The notes under the pieces: generated by a model
The model's database searches: none
Seen by the model: the letters and a program-made list of their open reading frames with translations, nothing else
What the model was told of the DNA's origin: nothing
From: Limosilactobacillus reuteri
GTDB lineage: Bacteria > Bacillota > Bacilli > Lactobacillales > Lactobacillaceae
Assembly (NCBI RefSeq): GCF_013694365.1
Contig: NZ_CP059275.1
Coordinates: forward strand, 992,001-1,056,000
Reading direction: 5' to 3'
Length of the DNA: 64,000 nt
Made by a program: the position numbers and the translations under genes
Shown here: piece by piece, positions 15,633 through 24,980 of the stretch
Position numbering within the stretch: position 1 is the stretch's first letter
Layout of the letters: each line of letters starts with the position of its first letter

Positions 15633-17066
15633 ATGCAAAAGCTAATGAGTAGTTGTACGGCAATGCTTGTTGGAAAGAATGCGACGATTGATGGTTCAAC
15701 AATTATTGCACGTGATGAGGATGCAGAAGATGGAGTCAATCCTAAGACATTCAAAGTATTTCCAGCCCAAGATTATACTGGTGAACATTATGTTTCAAAA
15801 TATAATGGGTTAACTGTTGAGATGAAGGGACAGGGATGCCGTTATACGGCAACTCCCAATGGCGTGCCTGATGAAGGACGCTGGGATGAGCAAGGCATTA
15901 ATGAATATAATGTTGCAATGAGTGCGACAGAAACCGAAATGACAAATGCCAGAGTGCTTGGTCATGATCCGTTAGTAGAAAACGGAATTAATGAAGACTC
16001 AATGGTTTATCTCGTCCTACCATTTATTAAGTCCGCCCGCGAAGGAGTTCAACGTCTTGGTTCCCTAATTGAAAAATACGGTACTGGTGAAAGTAACGGA
16101 ATTGCTTTTAGCGATAAGGATGAAGTCTGGTATTTTGAGACCGGTGGAGGTCATCAATGGGTTGCCCAGCGGATTCCTGATGATGCTTATGCAATTGCAC
16201 CGAACATTATGTGTATCGAAGAGGTCGACTTTAACGATCACGATAGCTTCATGTATGCGCCGCAAATTAAAGATTTTGTTGAAAAATATCATTTAAATCC
16301 TAATCCACAAACGTTTAATTTCCGGAATATTTTTGGCACACAAGATGAGGCAGATGCCTACTACAACACCCCTCGTTCTTGGTATGGTCAAAAGCTCTTT
16401 ACTCCATCCTTAAAACAGGAGCCTACCAGCCAAAAAATTCCATTTGTTCAACATGCAGAAAAGAAAATTGCCGTTGAGGATGTAGAGTACTTCCTCTCAT
16501 CGCATTATAACGGTACTCCTTATGATCCAATGGGAACTTATGCTTCTGGAACACCGGAGGAACAGAGAAAATTCCGTTCAATTGCACTTGATCGTAATCA
16601 AAGTTCATGTATTTTGCAAATTCGGAATGACGTACCGGCACAATATGCTGCTATTCAATGGATTAATTTTGGCTTTTATTGCTATAGCCCTTATGTTCCG
16701 TTCTTTACAAATATTAGTGATACTCCGGCAAAATATAAGTATGCGACAGATGATGCGCAGCCGGATAAGAGTGCTTATTGGTTAAATAAATTGTTAGAAG
16801 TGATTGTAGAACCACACTATCATGAATTTATCAATGAGGTAAATGATTTCCGTGATCGGTGTCAAAGCTATGGCGTAGGACGAGTAGACACAATTACAAA
16901 AACAGCCCAGATTCAAAATTCAGCTAATTTAATTAACTGCCTAACTGAACAAAATATGAAAACCGCTAATCATGTTCTGAATGAAACGCATAAATTGATT
17001 AACCAGCTTTTACATGAAGCGTTGTTGAATTCTAAATTTCAATTTGAACGTGGCGATAACTTATAA
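15633..17066 (+). CDS. pepD: C69-family dipeptidase
   Basis: A 477-residue Ntn-hydrolase dipeptidase of the lactobacillar PepD family. The catalytic N-terminal nucleophile is Cys 8 in LMSSCTAMLVGK, to be exposed by removal of the first seven residues, followed by the conserved GSTIIARDEDAE. Family blocks TATPNGVPDEGRWDEQGIN and GIAFSDKDEVWYFETGGG are present. The enzyme cleaves a broad range of dipeptides in the cytoplasm, feeding the amino acid needs of proteolytic lactobacilli. Length is normal. Confidence 0.92.
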   Translation: MQKLMSSCTAMLVGKNATIDGSTIIARDEDAEDGVNPKTFKVFPAQDYTGEHYVSKYNGLTVEMKGQGCRYTATPNGVPDEGRWDEQGINEYNVAMSATETEMTNARVLGHDPLVENGINEDSMVYLVLPFIKSAREGVQRLGSLIEKYGTGESNGIAFSDKDEVWYFETGGGHQWVAQRIPDDAYAIAPNIMCIEEVDFNDHDSFMYAPQIKDFVEKYHLNPNPQTFNFRNIFGTQDEADAYYNTPRSWYGQKLFTPSLKQEPTSQKIPFVQHAEKKIAVEDVEYFLSSHYNGTPYDPMGTYASGTPEEQRKFRSIALDRNQSSCILQIRNDVPAQYAAIQWINFGFYCYSPYVPFFTNISDTPAKYKYATDDAQPDKSAYWLNKLLEVIVEPHYHEFINEVNDFRDRCQSYGVGRVDTITKTAQIQNSANLINCLTEQNMKTANHVLNETHKLINQLLHEALLNSKFQFERGDNL

Positions 17067-17984
17067 ATGTTAACAACAGAACAAATTAATGATCATAGTA
17101 AATGGATAAGTATATTCGAACCTCTCCCCCATGAGCGATTAGATTTAATTGAAAAATATGAGGTTACTCAAGAATTACTTGATTATGCAATTGACCCTTA
17201 CGAAAAAGCCCGGGTTGAAATTGATCCAGATGCAGGAGTTACATTATTAATTTTCGATGTCTATGTACCAACTCATGCTGTGACTGCTCCACAGACTGCA
17301 CCAATTGGCATCATGCTCACCGCTAATAATATCATTACTTTTACAAATGCAAAAACTAACTTTGTAAATGGAATCATCGCTAATCAGCTACAATTATTAA
17401 AGAAACACGGGGAAAATGACGACAAATTAAACTTAGTGTTCCCAGTTCTTTATCGCCTTTCGACTGATTATTTTGGTCCCCTTCGTCGTGCAGATCAACA
17501 GCGACAAGAAATTCAACGAAATCTTCAACGACGAACGGGCCGCCAAGCCATTACTCAATTTATGGAAATCGAAACTGGCCTAGTTTATATTCTTACCTCG
17601 CTCAAAGGGAATGTTTCCCTACTCGAAGAATTTAAACGCCGCTTTGGTAACCACATTACTACTAAGCAATATAATGATCTTGACGATGTAATTGTCGAAG
17701 CACAGCAAGGGCTAGAAATGGCACAGATGACTTCAGATGTTTCTGCCCGTGTCTCTAATGCTTATAGCAAGGTTCTTGATAGTGATCTAAACCAAACGAT
17801 GAAATACCTAACCATTTATTCAATTGTTCTCTCAATCCCAACAATTGTATCTGGCTTTTACGGTGAAAACGTCAAACTACCCCTTGCGAACGGGACCTAT
17901 TCATGGGTTTTTACAATTTTCATTACTATTGTCTTAATGTTGGCATGTGTCATCTTTCTTATTAATCGTCATTGGTGGAAATAA
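17067..17984 (+). CDS. CorA-family divalent cation transporter with GEN in place of GMN
   Basis: The 305-residue protein has the CorA layout: a large cytosolic N-terminal domain, a long helix and two C-terminal membrane helices (about residues 245-300). The pore-mouth signature, normally YGMN, reads YGEN here (SGFYGENVKLPLANG). In studied CorA proteins the GMN loop binds hydrated Mg2+ and most changes abolish Mg2+ transport, so the substrate or direction may differ. Mg, Co, Zn or Ni are all possible. Confidence 0.85.
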   Translation: MLTTEQINDHSKWISIFEPLPHERLDLIEKYEVTQELLDYAIDPYEKARVEIDPDAGVTLLIFDVYVPTHAVTAPQTAPIGIMLTANNIITFTNAKTNFVNGIIANQLQLLKKHGENDDKLNLVFPVLYRLSTDYFGPLRRADQQRQEIQRNLQRRTGRQAITQFMEIETGLVYILTSLKGNVSLLEEFKRRFGNHITTKQYNDLDDVIVEAQQGLEMAQMTSDVSARVSNAYSKVLDSDLNQTMKYLTIYSIVLSIPTIVSGFYGENVKLPLANGTYSWVFTIFITIVLMLACVIFLINRHWWK

Positions 17985-18905
17985 ATGAAATATCGGTGGC
18001 AAATTAGTGAAAAGTTAGCTGATGACCAGGTGACAAAACCATTACGCAAATTACTGCATGATCAATGGCTGCTTCCTAATCGTCTAATCCACTATTTACG
18101 AATTAGGCGGACAGTGCTTGTTAATGGTGAATATCGGTCAATGAATGAACTGGTGGGAAGAAATGATAATATTCAGTTGCTATTTTGTGGTGATGAAATT
18201 CGGACCCCTGCCGCAAATGATTATATTCCGTCTTCACAATCACACTTAGAGGTCCTCTATGAGAATCGCGATTTGTTAGTAGTAAATAAACCGCGAGGAC
18301 AAAAAACTCACCCTAATTACCATGGTGAAACAGGAACATTAATGAACGATGTTGCAGGCTATTTAGCGCATAGTCAAAATAATGCTTATATGGTTCATCG
18401 GATAGATTTACAAACGAGTGGAGCAGTAATTGTTGCTAAGAATCCAATTGTTGTCCCAATCCTTAACCGATTAATTAGTGATGGACAAATTCACCGACAA
18501 TATTTGGCGTTAGTGGAGGGTAAGATGGCTCAGAGTGGAAAGTTCGATTGGGCAATTGGGCGTAATCCAGTGAATCCCCATCTTCATCAAGTAAACGGAC
18601 AAAACGCGCAGCCGGCCTTGACCTATTATAAAACACTAGCAAGTAATCACGAACGTTCCTTGGTGAGACTTCATTTAGTAACTGGCCGTACACACCAACT
18701 CAGGGTTCATTTGGCACATAGCGGTCATCCGATTGTTGGCGATCCGCTTTATAATCCTTTATCAACAGAGGGGATGCTGCTTCATGGTGTAGCGCAAAAA
18801 CTCATATTACCCTTCGTAATGAAATCTTTAAATATTAGTGCGCCATTACCGTCGTATTTTGAAAATTATTTGGTAAAATATAACTTAGCTAAAAAGCAAA
18901 TTTAA
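17985..18905 (+). CDS. RluA/RluD-family pseudouridine synthase
   Basis: A 306-residue RNA pseudouridine synthase. The catalytic motif is MVHRIDLQTSGAVIVAKN (about residues 135-152) with the essential Asp, and the C-terminal RTHQLRVHLAHSGHPIVGDP block is conserved. The N-terminal 70 residues look like a diverged S4-type RNA-binding part (LIHYLRIRRTVLVNGEY). It probably modifies uridines in 23S rRNA or tRNA. The exact site cannot be assigned. Confidence 0.9.
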   Translation: MKYRWQISEKLADDQVTKPLRKLLHDQWLLPNRLIHYLRIRRTVLVNGEYRSMNELVGRNDNIQLLFCGDEIRTPAANDYIPSSQSHLEVLYENRDLLVVNKPRGQKTHPNYHGETGTLMNDVAGYLAHSQNNAYMVHRIDLQTSGAVIVAKNPIVVPILNRLISDGQIHRQYLALVEGKMAQSGKFDWAIGRNPVNPHLHQVNGQNAQPALTYYKTLASNHERSLVRLHLVTGRTHQLRVHLAHSGHPIVGDPLYNPLSTEGMLLHGVAQKLILPFVMKSLNISAPLPSYFENYLVKYNLAKKQI

Positions 18906-19661
18906 TTGTCACTTTTAGAGAAGTTGTATGGACCATTTTTTGATCCACATAACTGGGCAACAGTCGTTACATCAGGGCAGGATTGGTTAATCATCTTTTC
19001 GTTGGTTATGATTGAATGTTTACTGTCAGTTGATAATGCTGTTGTGTTAGCGGCTCAGACACGTGTATTACCAACGTTAAAAGAACAAGAAGAATCACTT
19101 TTCTATGGTATTTGGGGTTCTTACATTTTCCGATTCTTAATTATTGGAATCGGAGTATATCTCATTAACTTTTGGGAAATCAAAGTTATTGGAGCTGCTT
19201 ACTTAATTTACCTTGTCTATCGTTACTTTCATAATAAGTTCTTTGGTAAGCGAGCAATGCGAAAGACCCGTGAAGGTAAAACGCATTTAACTGGACGAAA
19301 GCTTTTTTGGACAGTTGTTTTACAGATCGAATTTATGGATATTATTTTCTCCATTGATTCTGTTTTGGCGTCATTAGCTGTCTCTAATAATCCGGTTATT
19401 GTTTTAATCGGTGGTCTGATTGGGATTGCATGTATGCGAGGAATTGCTGAAGTTATTATGAAACTGATGCGCAAAGTTCCTGAGTTAGAACCGATGGCAT
19501 ATATCTTAATCTTTGTGATTGCTATTAAACTTTTCTTAACGATTCCTGCAATTGACATCGAGATTCCATCAGGGATTTTCGGTAGTTTTATCTTGCTTGT
19601 TTTTGCGGTAACGATTATTATTCACTTTATACGTAGATCACAGAAAAAGAAGGTAGAATAA
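18906..19661 (+). CDS. TerC family integral membrane protein
   Basis: A 251-residue protein with about seven membrane helices and the TerC signatures: acidic residues in LVMIECLLSVDNAVVLA near helix 1 and in FMDIIFSIDSVLASLAVS in the middle. TerC proteins were named for tellurite resistance and are now linked to Mn2+ handling and metalation of exported proteins such as LtaS. The start is TTG. The gene ends in AAGAAGGTAGAATAA, a good ribosome-binding site for the thioredoxin gene that follows, suggesting a native pair. Confidence 0.88.
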   Translation: MSLLEKLYGPFFDPHNWATVVTSGQDWLIIFSLVMIECLLSVDNAVVLAAQTRVLPTLKEQEESLFYGIWGSYIFRFLIIGIGVYLINFWEIKVIGAAYLIYLVYRYFHNKFFGKRAMRKTREGKTHLTGRKLFWTVVLQIEFMDIIFSIDSVLASLAVSNNPVIVLIGGLIGIACMRGIAEVIMKLMRKVPELEPMAYILIFVIAIKLFLTIPAIDIEIPSGIFGSFILLVFAVTIIIHFIRRSQKKKVE

Positions 19662-19979
19662 ATGGCAATTGATGCAACAGCTGAGACCTTTGATAAGGAT
19701 GTTCAAGGCTCAATGACGGTTGTTGATTTTTGGGCACCATGGTGTGGTCCATGTAAAATGATGGAACCAGCTATGCAAAATCTAGAAAAGCAATACGGTG
19801 ATAAAATCAAGTTTGTGCGGATGAATGTTGATGGAAATCAAGAAATTGCACAACGGTATAAAGTAATGAGCGTCCCAAGTCTGGTCCTTTTTAAGGATGG
19901 ACAGGCGAAAGAAAAGGTAACTGGATATTATCCAGAGGCTAAACTGGCTCATTACTTTGAACGAAAAATAACCGAATAA
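19662..19979 (+). CDS. trxA: Thioredoxin
   Basis: A 105-residue thioredoxin with the active site WCGPC at residues 27-31 (DFWAPWCGPCKMMEPA) and the cis-proline loop in KVMSVPSLVLFKDG. It reduces protein disulphides and, in this window, could serve the thioredoxin-coupled arsenate reductase encoded at 28620. Length is normal. Confidence 0.95.
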   Translation: MAIDATAETFDKDVQGSMTVVDFWAPWCGPCKMMEPAMQNLEKQYGDKIKFVRMNVDGNQEIAQRYKVMSVPSLVLFKDGQAKEKVTGYYPEAKLAHYFERKITE

Positions 19980-21302
19980 ATGGACGAGCTATTTGAACAT
20001 TCTTCAATCAAACGCGCATACTTTACACTTGCACTGCCGGTCGTATTGAGCATGGCAGTAACTTTGATTTATAACATGGTTGACACCTTTTTCGTCGCCA
20101 AAACTGGTAACCCTGATTTAGTTGCAGGAGTTTCTCAGGGAGCCCCAATTTTTACGTTAATGATTGCCCTAGGTGACATTTTTGGGCTTGGCGGAAGCTC
20201 AGTTATTTCCCGCTTATTCGGTGAACATCGTGATAAATTAGCACGTTTTGTCAGTGGCTATTGCTTCTATGCACCGATTATTTGTGGAATCATCGTAACT
20301 GCAATAATGATTATCTTTCAAACACCAATTTTACATTTATTAGGTGCCTCGCCAGCTACTTGGCAATATGCACGAGAATATTACTTAGTGATTGCTTGGG
20401 GCGCGGTTTTCATTATCTTTGGACTTTCACCAACTAATATTTTGCGAACAGAAGGGCTAGCCATTCAGTCGATGATCGCTAGTATGGTGGGGACCGGAAT
20501 TAATATCGTTTTAAATCCAATTTTTATTTTTACATGTGGACTCGGCGCAGCTGGTTCAGCGTTGGCTACTGTAACAAGTACTGTTATTGGCGATATTTTA
20601 ATGATTTATTATTTGCGAACAAAGAGTAAAAAGTTGACGACTTCAATTCATGAAACGAAAATCGGCTGGAAGCTTCAATTTGAAATCTACGCTATCGGAA
20701 TCCCGGCCTCGGTCACTAACATCATGGCAACGTTTGCGGTTGCGTTAACTAATCGTTACTTGATTGTTTATGGTGCGGATAGTGTAGCTGCCATGGGAAT
20801 TGCGATGAAAGCAAATATGATCATCAATATGGTAATAGTTGGTTTTGCATTTGGCGCGCAACCCTTGATCGGATACGTATACGGCGCTAAAGATGAGCAA
20901 CGGTTTAATAAAGTTGTTAAATTTGATATTCAAGTTGTTGCTAGTCTTACCTTTATGCTCACTATTATTCTTTTCATTTTCGCTCCCCAGGTTATTCGCA
21001 TTTTCATGAGTGATCCCCAAATAGTAAAAGAAGGTGCCTTGATGCTTCGCTGGCTGTCAGTTTCGACTACTCTTGCTGGTATCATTCTCGTTTTTACAAC
21101 CATGTTCCAATCAACGGGAAAAGCAACGCCTGCATTTTGGCTCTCATTCTGTCGTCAGGGGTTGATTTTCGGGGTAGTGATTAGTATTTCCGCAAAATTA
21201 TTTGGTTATACTGGAATCATTGCTGCTCAGGCTATTTCCGATTGTTTAACCTTTATCCTGGCACTTATTTTCTTTTATTGCTATCGTCCGCGTTTTAAAT
21301 AA
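19980..21302 (+). CDS. MATE-family efflux transporter
   Basis: A 440-residue protein with 12 predicted helices in two six-helix halves. The N-terminal half opens AYFTLALPVVLSMAVTLIYN-like and includes the typical LGDIFGLGGSSVISR segment; the second half has NMIINMVIVGFAFGAQPLIG. MATE pumps export cationic drugs and toxic metabolites using Na+ or H+ gradients. The subfamily (DinF/NorM-like) and substrate are not assignable. Confidence 0.9.
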   Translation: MDELFEHSSIKRAYFTLALPVVLSMAVTLIYNMVDTFFVAKTGNPDLVAGVSQGAPIFTLMIALGDIFGLGGSSVISRLFGEHRDKLARFVSGYCFYAPIICGIIVTAIMIIFQTPILHLLGASPATWQYAREYYLVIAWGAVFIIFGLSPTNILRTEGLAIQSMIASMVGTGINIVLNPIFIFTCGLGAAGSALATVTSTVIGDILMIYYLRTKSKKLTTSIHETKIGWKLQFEIYAIGIPASVTNIMATFAVALTNRYLIVYGADSVAAMGIAMKANMIINMVIVGFAFGAQPLIGYVYGAKDEQRFNKVVKFDIQVVASLTFMLTIILFIFAPQVIRIFMSDPQIVKEGALMLRWLSVSTTLAGIILVFTTMFQSTGKATPAFWLSFCRQGLIFGVVISISAKLFGYTGIIAAQAISDCLTFILALIFFYCYRPRFK

Positions 21303-21635
21303 TTGTCTTCAACCCAAGCCTTTATTGATGAAGCTGCTAAAATCTATAAAGTTTTAAGTAATAGTACGCGCTTAAATATCTTATATTATCTCCGGCACTA
21401 TAACGGTGAAACGGATGTTAAAACAATCGTTAATGACCTTCACCTTGCGCAACCGATCGTCTCAAAGCAACTCGGTATTTTGTATCGCTATCAGTTAGTC
21501 AGTCGCCATAAAGAAGGGACCCGCGTTTACTATGCTTTAGATGATCCTCATGTCATTGAAATGATCGATGATATGTTAAAGCACGTTAAACATGAAATTA
21601 AGGGTGAACCTCATCCCCGTAATTTATATAAATAA
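21303..21635 (+). CDS. ArsR-family winged-helix regulator
   Basis: A 110-residue ArsR/SmtB protein. The recognition helix lies in DLHLAQPIVSKQLGILYRYQ and the wing in RHKEGTRVYYALDD. No Cys pair is present in the alpha3 helix, unlike CadC/ArsR; a His-rich tail (HVKHEIKGEPHPR) suggests the alpha5-type Zn/Co site of SmtB/CzrA proteins. It is probably the metal-responsive repressor of the adjoining CadD-type transporter at 21636. Start codon is TTG. Confidence 0.85.
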   Translation: MSSTQAFIDEAAKIYKVLSNSTRLNILYYLRHYNGETDVKTIVNDLHLAQPIVSKQLGILYRYQLVSRHKEGTRVYYALDDPHVIEMIDDMLKHVKHEIKGEPHPRNLYK

Positions 21636-22199
21636 ATGAATTGGTGGATTATTTTTATCACATTTCTTGCCGTAAACCTCGATTTCTTTTTCATCTTAAT
21701 CTTTTTACTCGAAAGGTATAACCTTCGTGATGTAATCATTGGCTATCTTGGTGCCCTTCTTGTTCTGGTTACCATCAGCTTTTTACTAGGAAAAACTCTC
21801 GCCATTTTCCTCCCTGAATGGATTTTAGGAATACTAGGGATCCTCCCTATTTACATGGCTCTGCATGACAACGATGAAGACCCAACTCATGCAGAAAAGC
21901 ACGGCCCAATTATTACCACCTTAATAACCTATCTGGCAGTTTGCGCTGGTTGTAACCTCTCAATTTTCTTACCAATTTTAACGAATCTTACCTTCCAGCA
22001 ATTTACTCAGGCACTTCTTTTTATCGCAGTCCTTTCAATTGCGATCGTGATTCTCATTAAGGGAATTGGTAATATTACACTAATTAAGCAAGCAATGCAA
22101 CGTTATAGTGAAACCTTAATGAAAGTTATTTATATCGGTGTTGGTTGTTATGTTTTTTGGGATAGTGGATTAATTACCCACCTTATTCACCTTCTTTAG
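21636..22199 (+). CDS. Cadmium resistance transporter, CadD family
   Basis: This 187-residue membrane protein with five to six helices resembles CadD (LysE-superfamily) transporters that confer low-level Cd2+/Zn2+ resistance. Characteristic segments are VNLDFFFILIFLLERYNL, the IPIYM-like loop and the C-terminal YIGVGCYVFWDSG. Paired with the ArsR regulator at 21303, it forms a chromosomal-type cad module, a second set of which is at 27651-28619. Confidence 0.8.
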   Translation: MNWWIIFITFLAVNLDFFFILIFLLERYNLRDVIIGYLGALLVLVTISFLLGKTLAIFLPEWILGILGILPIYMALHDNDEDPTHAEKHGPIITTLITYLAVCAGCNLSIFLPILTNLTFQQFTQALLFIAVLSIAIVILIKGIGNITLIKQAMQRYSETLMKVIYIGVGCYVFWDSGLITHLIHLL

Positions 22200-22964
22200 A
22201 TGAATAAACCTATTTTGGAATTACAAGGTGTCAAAACCATTGTTAATAAGGGCACATCGAGTGAAACAACTATTCTTAAAGGCTTAAACCTTAAAATTAA
22301 TGAGGGAGACTTCATTACGATCGTTGGAACGAATGGTGCTGGTAAATCGACCCTTTTTAATGTCATCGGCGGAAACCTGCACGCTGACGAAGGAAAAATT
22401 TTGCATAATGGACAAGATATTACCAATACAACAGAAGAACAGCGAACAGCTTTCTTATCCCGTGTTTTTCAGGATCCAAAACTGGGGACGGCTGCACGAA
22501 TGACCGTTGCTGAAAACATGCTATTAGCAACTAAACGTGGTGAACGTCGCCATCTTATTCCCCGGAAGCTCAAAAGTAATATGGACCGTTTCACCAAGCT
22601 AGCTGCAACAATGAATAATGGTCTTGAGAATCGCATGAATACAGCTACTGGCGCCCTTTCGGGGGGACAACGGCAAGCATTAAGCTTTTTAATGGCAACA
22701 ATCAAACGACCTGACATTATTTTGTTGGATGAACACACTGCTGCTCTTGATCCTCATACAAGCTTAAATCTATTACACGCTACTAATGAACGGATCACTA
22801 AAGATCATTTAACTGCCTTAATGATTACCCATAACCTTGAAGATGCCTTAGAGTATGGAAATCGTCTAATCGTGCTTAAAGATGGTGAAATCAAAGCAGA
22901 TTTTAATGCAGAGCAACGAAAATCTCTTACCCCTGAGAAACTTTATACTTATTTTGAAGGATAG
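22200..22964 (+). CDS. ABC transporter ATP-binding protein (TrpXYZ-like system)
   Basis: A 254-residue ATPase: Walker A GTNGAGKST, Q-loop in VFQDPKLGTAARMTVAENML, signature LSGGQRQAL, Walker B IILLDEHTAALDPHTS and the switch His in MITHNLEDAL. It powers the importer formed with the permease (22965) and binding protein (23865). Its first eight bases, ATGAATAA, form the end of the permease gene, so natively it follows the permease. The Walker B is followed by EHTAALD, with His in place of the usual Pro. Confidence 0.9.
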   Translation: MNKPILELQGVKTIVNKGTSSETTILKGLNLKINEGDFITIVGTNGAGKSTLFNVIGGNLHADEGKILHNGQDITNTTEEQRTAFLSRVFQDPKLGTAARMTVAENMLLATKRGERRHLIPRKLKSNMDRFTKLAATMNNGLENRMNTATGALSGGQRQALSFLMATIKRPDIILLDEHTAALDPHTSLNLLHATNERITKDHLTALMITHNLEDALEYGNRLIVLKDGEIKADFNAEQRKSLTPEKLYTYFEG

Positions 22965-23864
22965 ATGAATCTAATCGTATCATCAATCGGTCAAGGACTA
23001 TTATGGGCTTTACTTGGTCTTGGTCTTTACCTGACTTTTAGAATTCTTGATTTTGCTGATATGACTGTTGAAGGAACTTTCCCTCTTGGGGCCGCCAGTG
23101 CTGTTGCTGCAATCACACATGGCATTAATCCCTTTCTGGCAACTTTAATTGCAATTGGTGCTGGAATGCTCGCCGGTTTGATCACTGGATTGCTCTACAC
23201 TAAAGGAAAAATTCCCAGTTTATTAGCCGGAATTCTAACTATGACCGCCGCCTACTCCGTTAACCTCCGCATTATGGGTAAATCAAACGTTTCGTTGCTT
23301 GGTCAAAAGACTCTCTTTAGCGGTGAATTCATGCGAAGTCTGCCCCAATACTTTGATAGTGTCTTCTTGGGAATAGTTACGATTGCGATTATTACCGTAA
23401 TCCTGGTCTTCTTCCTTTCAACTGACTATGGGCAAGCTTTTATCGCAACTGGTGATAATCCTGTGATGGCAAAATCATTCGGGATTCATACCGACACAAT
23501 GGTCATCATCGGTCTAATGGTATCAAATGGGATCGTTGGACTTTGTGGTGCGTTGATTGCTCAAAATAATGGATACGCTGATATTAACATGGGGATTGGA
23601 ACGATTGTTATCGCCCTTGCTTCAATCATTATTGGTGAAGTAGCCTTTGGTGAATTAACACTTAACCAGCGACTTGTCGCCGTTACTCTTGGTAGTATCA
23701 TTTACCGAATCATCTTACTTGCTGTGCTACAACTTGGTTTCTCCGCCAACGACCTCAACCTTATCTCCTCAGTTGTCCTTGCAATCTGCATGATGTTGCC
23801 ACAACTTGAAGAACGCATTCACCTTAAAAAGCCAATTTTGAAAGGAGTCCGGCCTCATGAATAA
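22965..23864 (+). CDS. ABC transporter permease (TrpXYZ-like system)
   Basis: A 299-residue permease with about eight to nine helices, similar to branched-chain amino acid-type permeases and the TrpY family (LTFRILDFADMTVEGTFPLG; ATGDNPVMAKSFGIHTD). The last bases contain AAAGGAG (23841-23847) followed after nine bases by ATGAATAA, the start of the ATPase gene at 22200. This shows the native order permease then ATPase. Confidence 0.88.
   Translation: MNLIVSSIGQGLLWALLGLGLYLTFRILDFADMTVEGTFPLGAASAVAAITHGINPFLATLIAIGAGMLAGLITGLLYTKGKIPSLLAGILTMTAAYSVNLRIMGKSNVSLLGQKTLFSGEFMRSLPQYFDSVFLGIVTIAIITVILVFFLSTDYGQAFIATGDNPVMAKSFGIHTDTMVIIGLMVSNGIVGLCGALIAQNNGYADINMGIGTIVIALASIIIGEVAFGELTLNQRLVAVTLGSIIYRIILLAVLQLGFSANDLNLISSVVLAICMMLPQLEERIHLKKPILKGVRPHE
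23841..23864 (+). promoter_or_regulatory. Ribosome-binding site and start of the ATPase gene inside the permease 3' end
   Basis: AAAGGAG at 23841-23847 is well placed before ATG 23857. The bases ATGAATAA (23857-23864) are the first eight of the ATPase gene at 22200, which lies upstream in this window. The site is thus severed from its gene. Confidence 0.85.
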
Positions 23865-24860
23865 ATGAAAAGAATGTACAGTTTAATTGCAATTATTATC
23901 GCTTTCCTTTGTTTCGCATTCTTTAGAGAAAACAATGGATTCGTAACTAAGCAACGAATTCCAAAAGTTGGTGTGTTAACCTTGATGCATCACCCAGCGT
24001 TAGATGAAATTTATAAAGGATATGTTGATGAATTAGCAAAGGAAGGTTACCACAACGGTAAGAATATCAAGATTGAGTATCAAAATGCGAACGGTGACCA
24101 AAGTAATCTTAAAACAATGGCTTCAAAACTCGTTGATGATAACTCAACTGTTCTTTTTGGAATTACGACCCCTGCTGCTCAAGCATTAGCTAATTCTACT
24201 ACCAAAACACCAATTGTACTTGGTGCTGTTACCGATCCAAAAACAGCTGGACTAGTTAAAAATAATCAGCATCCGGGTGGCAATATTACTGGAGTATCTG
24301 ACCAAGCACCAATTCGCGAGCAACTCAATTTGATCAAGCAATTCATGCCGCGAATGAAAATACTGGGGGTCATCTACACTTCAAGTGATGCTTCAGCAGT
24401 AGCCGGTTATCACCAAATCAAGCGTGAATGTCGTAAGATGAATATTAACTTGAAGGCCTATTCAATTGCCAACAGTAATGACTTAAACCAAGTTTCCGAA
24501 CAAATGCTTAGCCAGGTTGATGCAGTAATTGTACCAACAGATAATACCATCGCTGGAGCAATGCAAACTTTAGTTAAGAATGCGGATGCCGCTAACAAAC
24601 CAGTCTTCCCGGCAACTGACACAATGGTTAAGCAAGGTGGCGTTGCAACTTACAGTGTTAACCAACGTGCTTTAGGTGTCCAAGGTGCAAAGATGACGGT
24701 TGCAATCCTCAAAGGCAAGTCAAAACCAGCTGATACTCCGATTGAGTACATGAAGCATGGGACTCCTGTTCTCAACATTAAGCAGGCTCGAAAACTTAAC
24801 TTACAAATTCCTGCTCAATTTGAAAAGGATGCAGAAACGAAAGGAGAGGTTTACAAATGA
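23865..24860 (+). CDS. ABC transporter substrate-binding protein (TrpX/YpjA-type)
   Basis: A 331-residue periplasmic-type binding protein of the ABC_sub_bind family. One N-terminal helix (MYSLIAIIIAFLCFAFF) is followed by the binding fold (VGVLTLMHHPALDEIYKGY; FGITTPAAQALANST; VDAVIVPTDNTIAGAM). Relatives serve tryptophan/tyrosine-type importers, but the ligand is not provable here. I see no good lipobox (LCFAF is a poor fit), so anchoring is by the uncleaved helix. The 3' end holds AAAGGAG (24840-24846) and ATGA, the permease start, so natively this gene comes first in the operon. Confidence 0.88.
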   Translation: MKRMYSLIAIIIAFLCFAFFRENNGFVTKQRIPKVGVLTLMHHPALDEIYKGYVDELAKEGYHNGKNIKIEYQNANGDQSNLKTMASKLVDDNSTVLFGITTPAAQALANSTTKTPIVLGAVTDPKTAGLVKNNQHPGGNITGVSDQAPIREQLNLIKQFMPRMKILGVIYTSSDASAVAGYHQIKRECRKMNINLKAYSIANSNDLNQVSEQMLSQVDAVIVPTDNTIAGAMQTLVKNADAANKPVFPATDTMVKQGGVATYSVNQRALGVQGAKMTVAILKGKSKPADTPIEYMKHGTPVLNIKQARKLNLQIPAQFEKDAETKGEVYK

Positions 24861-24980
24861 ATGCAATCTGTTCTTCAGGTCGCATCCATGACGAAACAAC
24901 CTGAATTACCGGCTTTGCCAACGAGTATTAACGTTGATAGTTTGATATACGTTCATTATACTTACTCCCTACTTAATTAA
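24861..24980 (+). CDS. Short open reading frame, 39 residues, doubtful
   Basis: ATG 24861 to TAA 24980 encodes a 39-residue peptide beginning MQSVLQVASMTKQ. It has no signal peptide, no clear helix and no family I know. It fills exactly the gap between two genes in a window where genes abut, so it was probably an annotated gene in the source. It may well be spurious. Confidence 0.3.
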   Translation: MQSVLQVASMTKQPELPALPTSINVDSLIYVHYTYSLLN

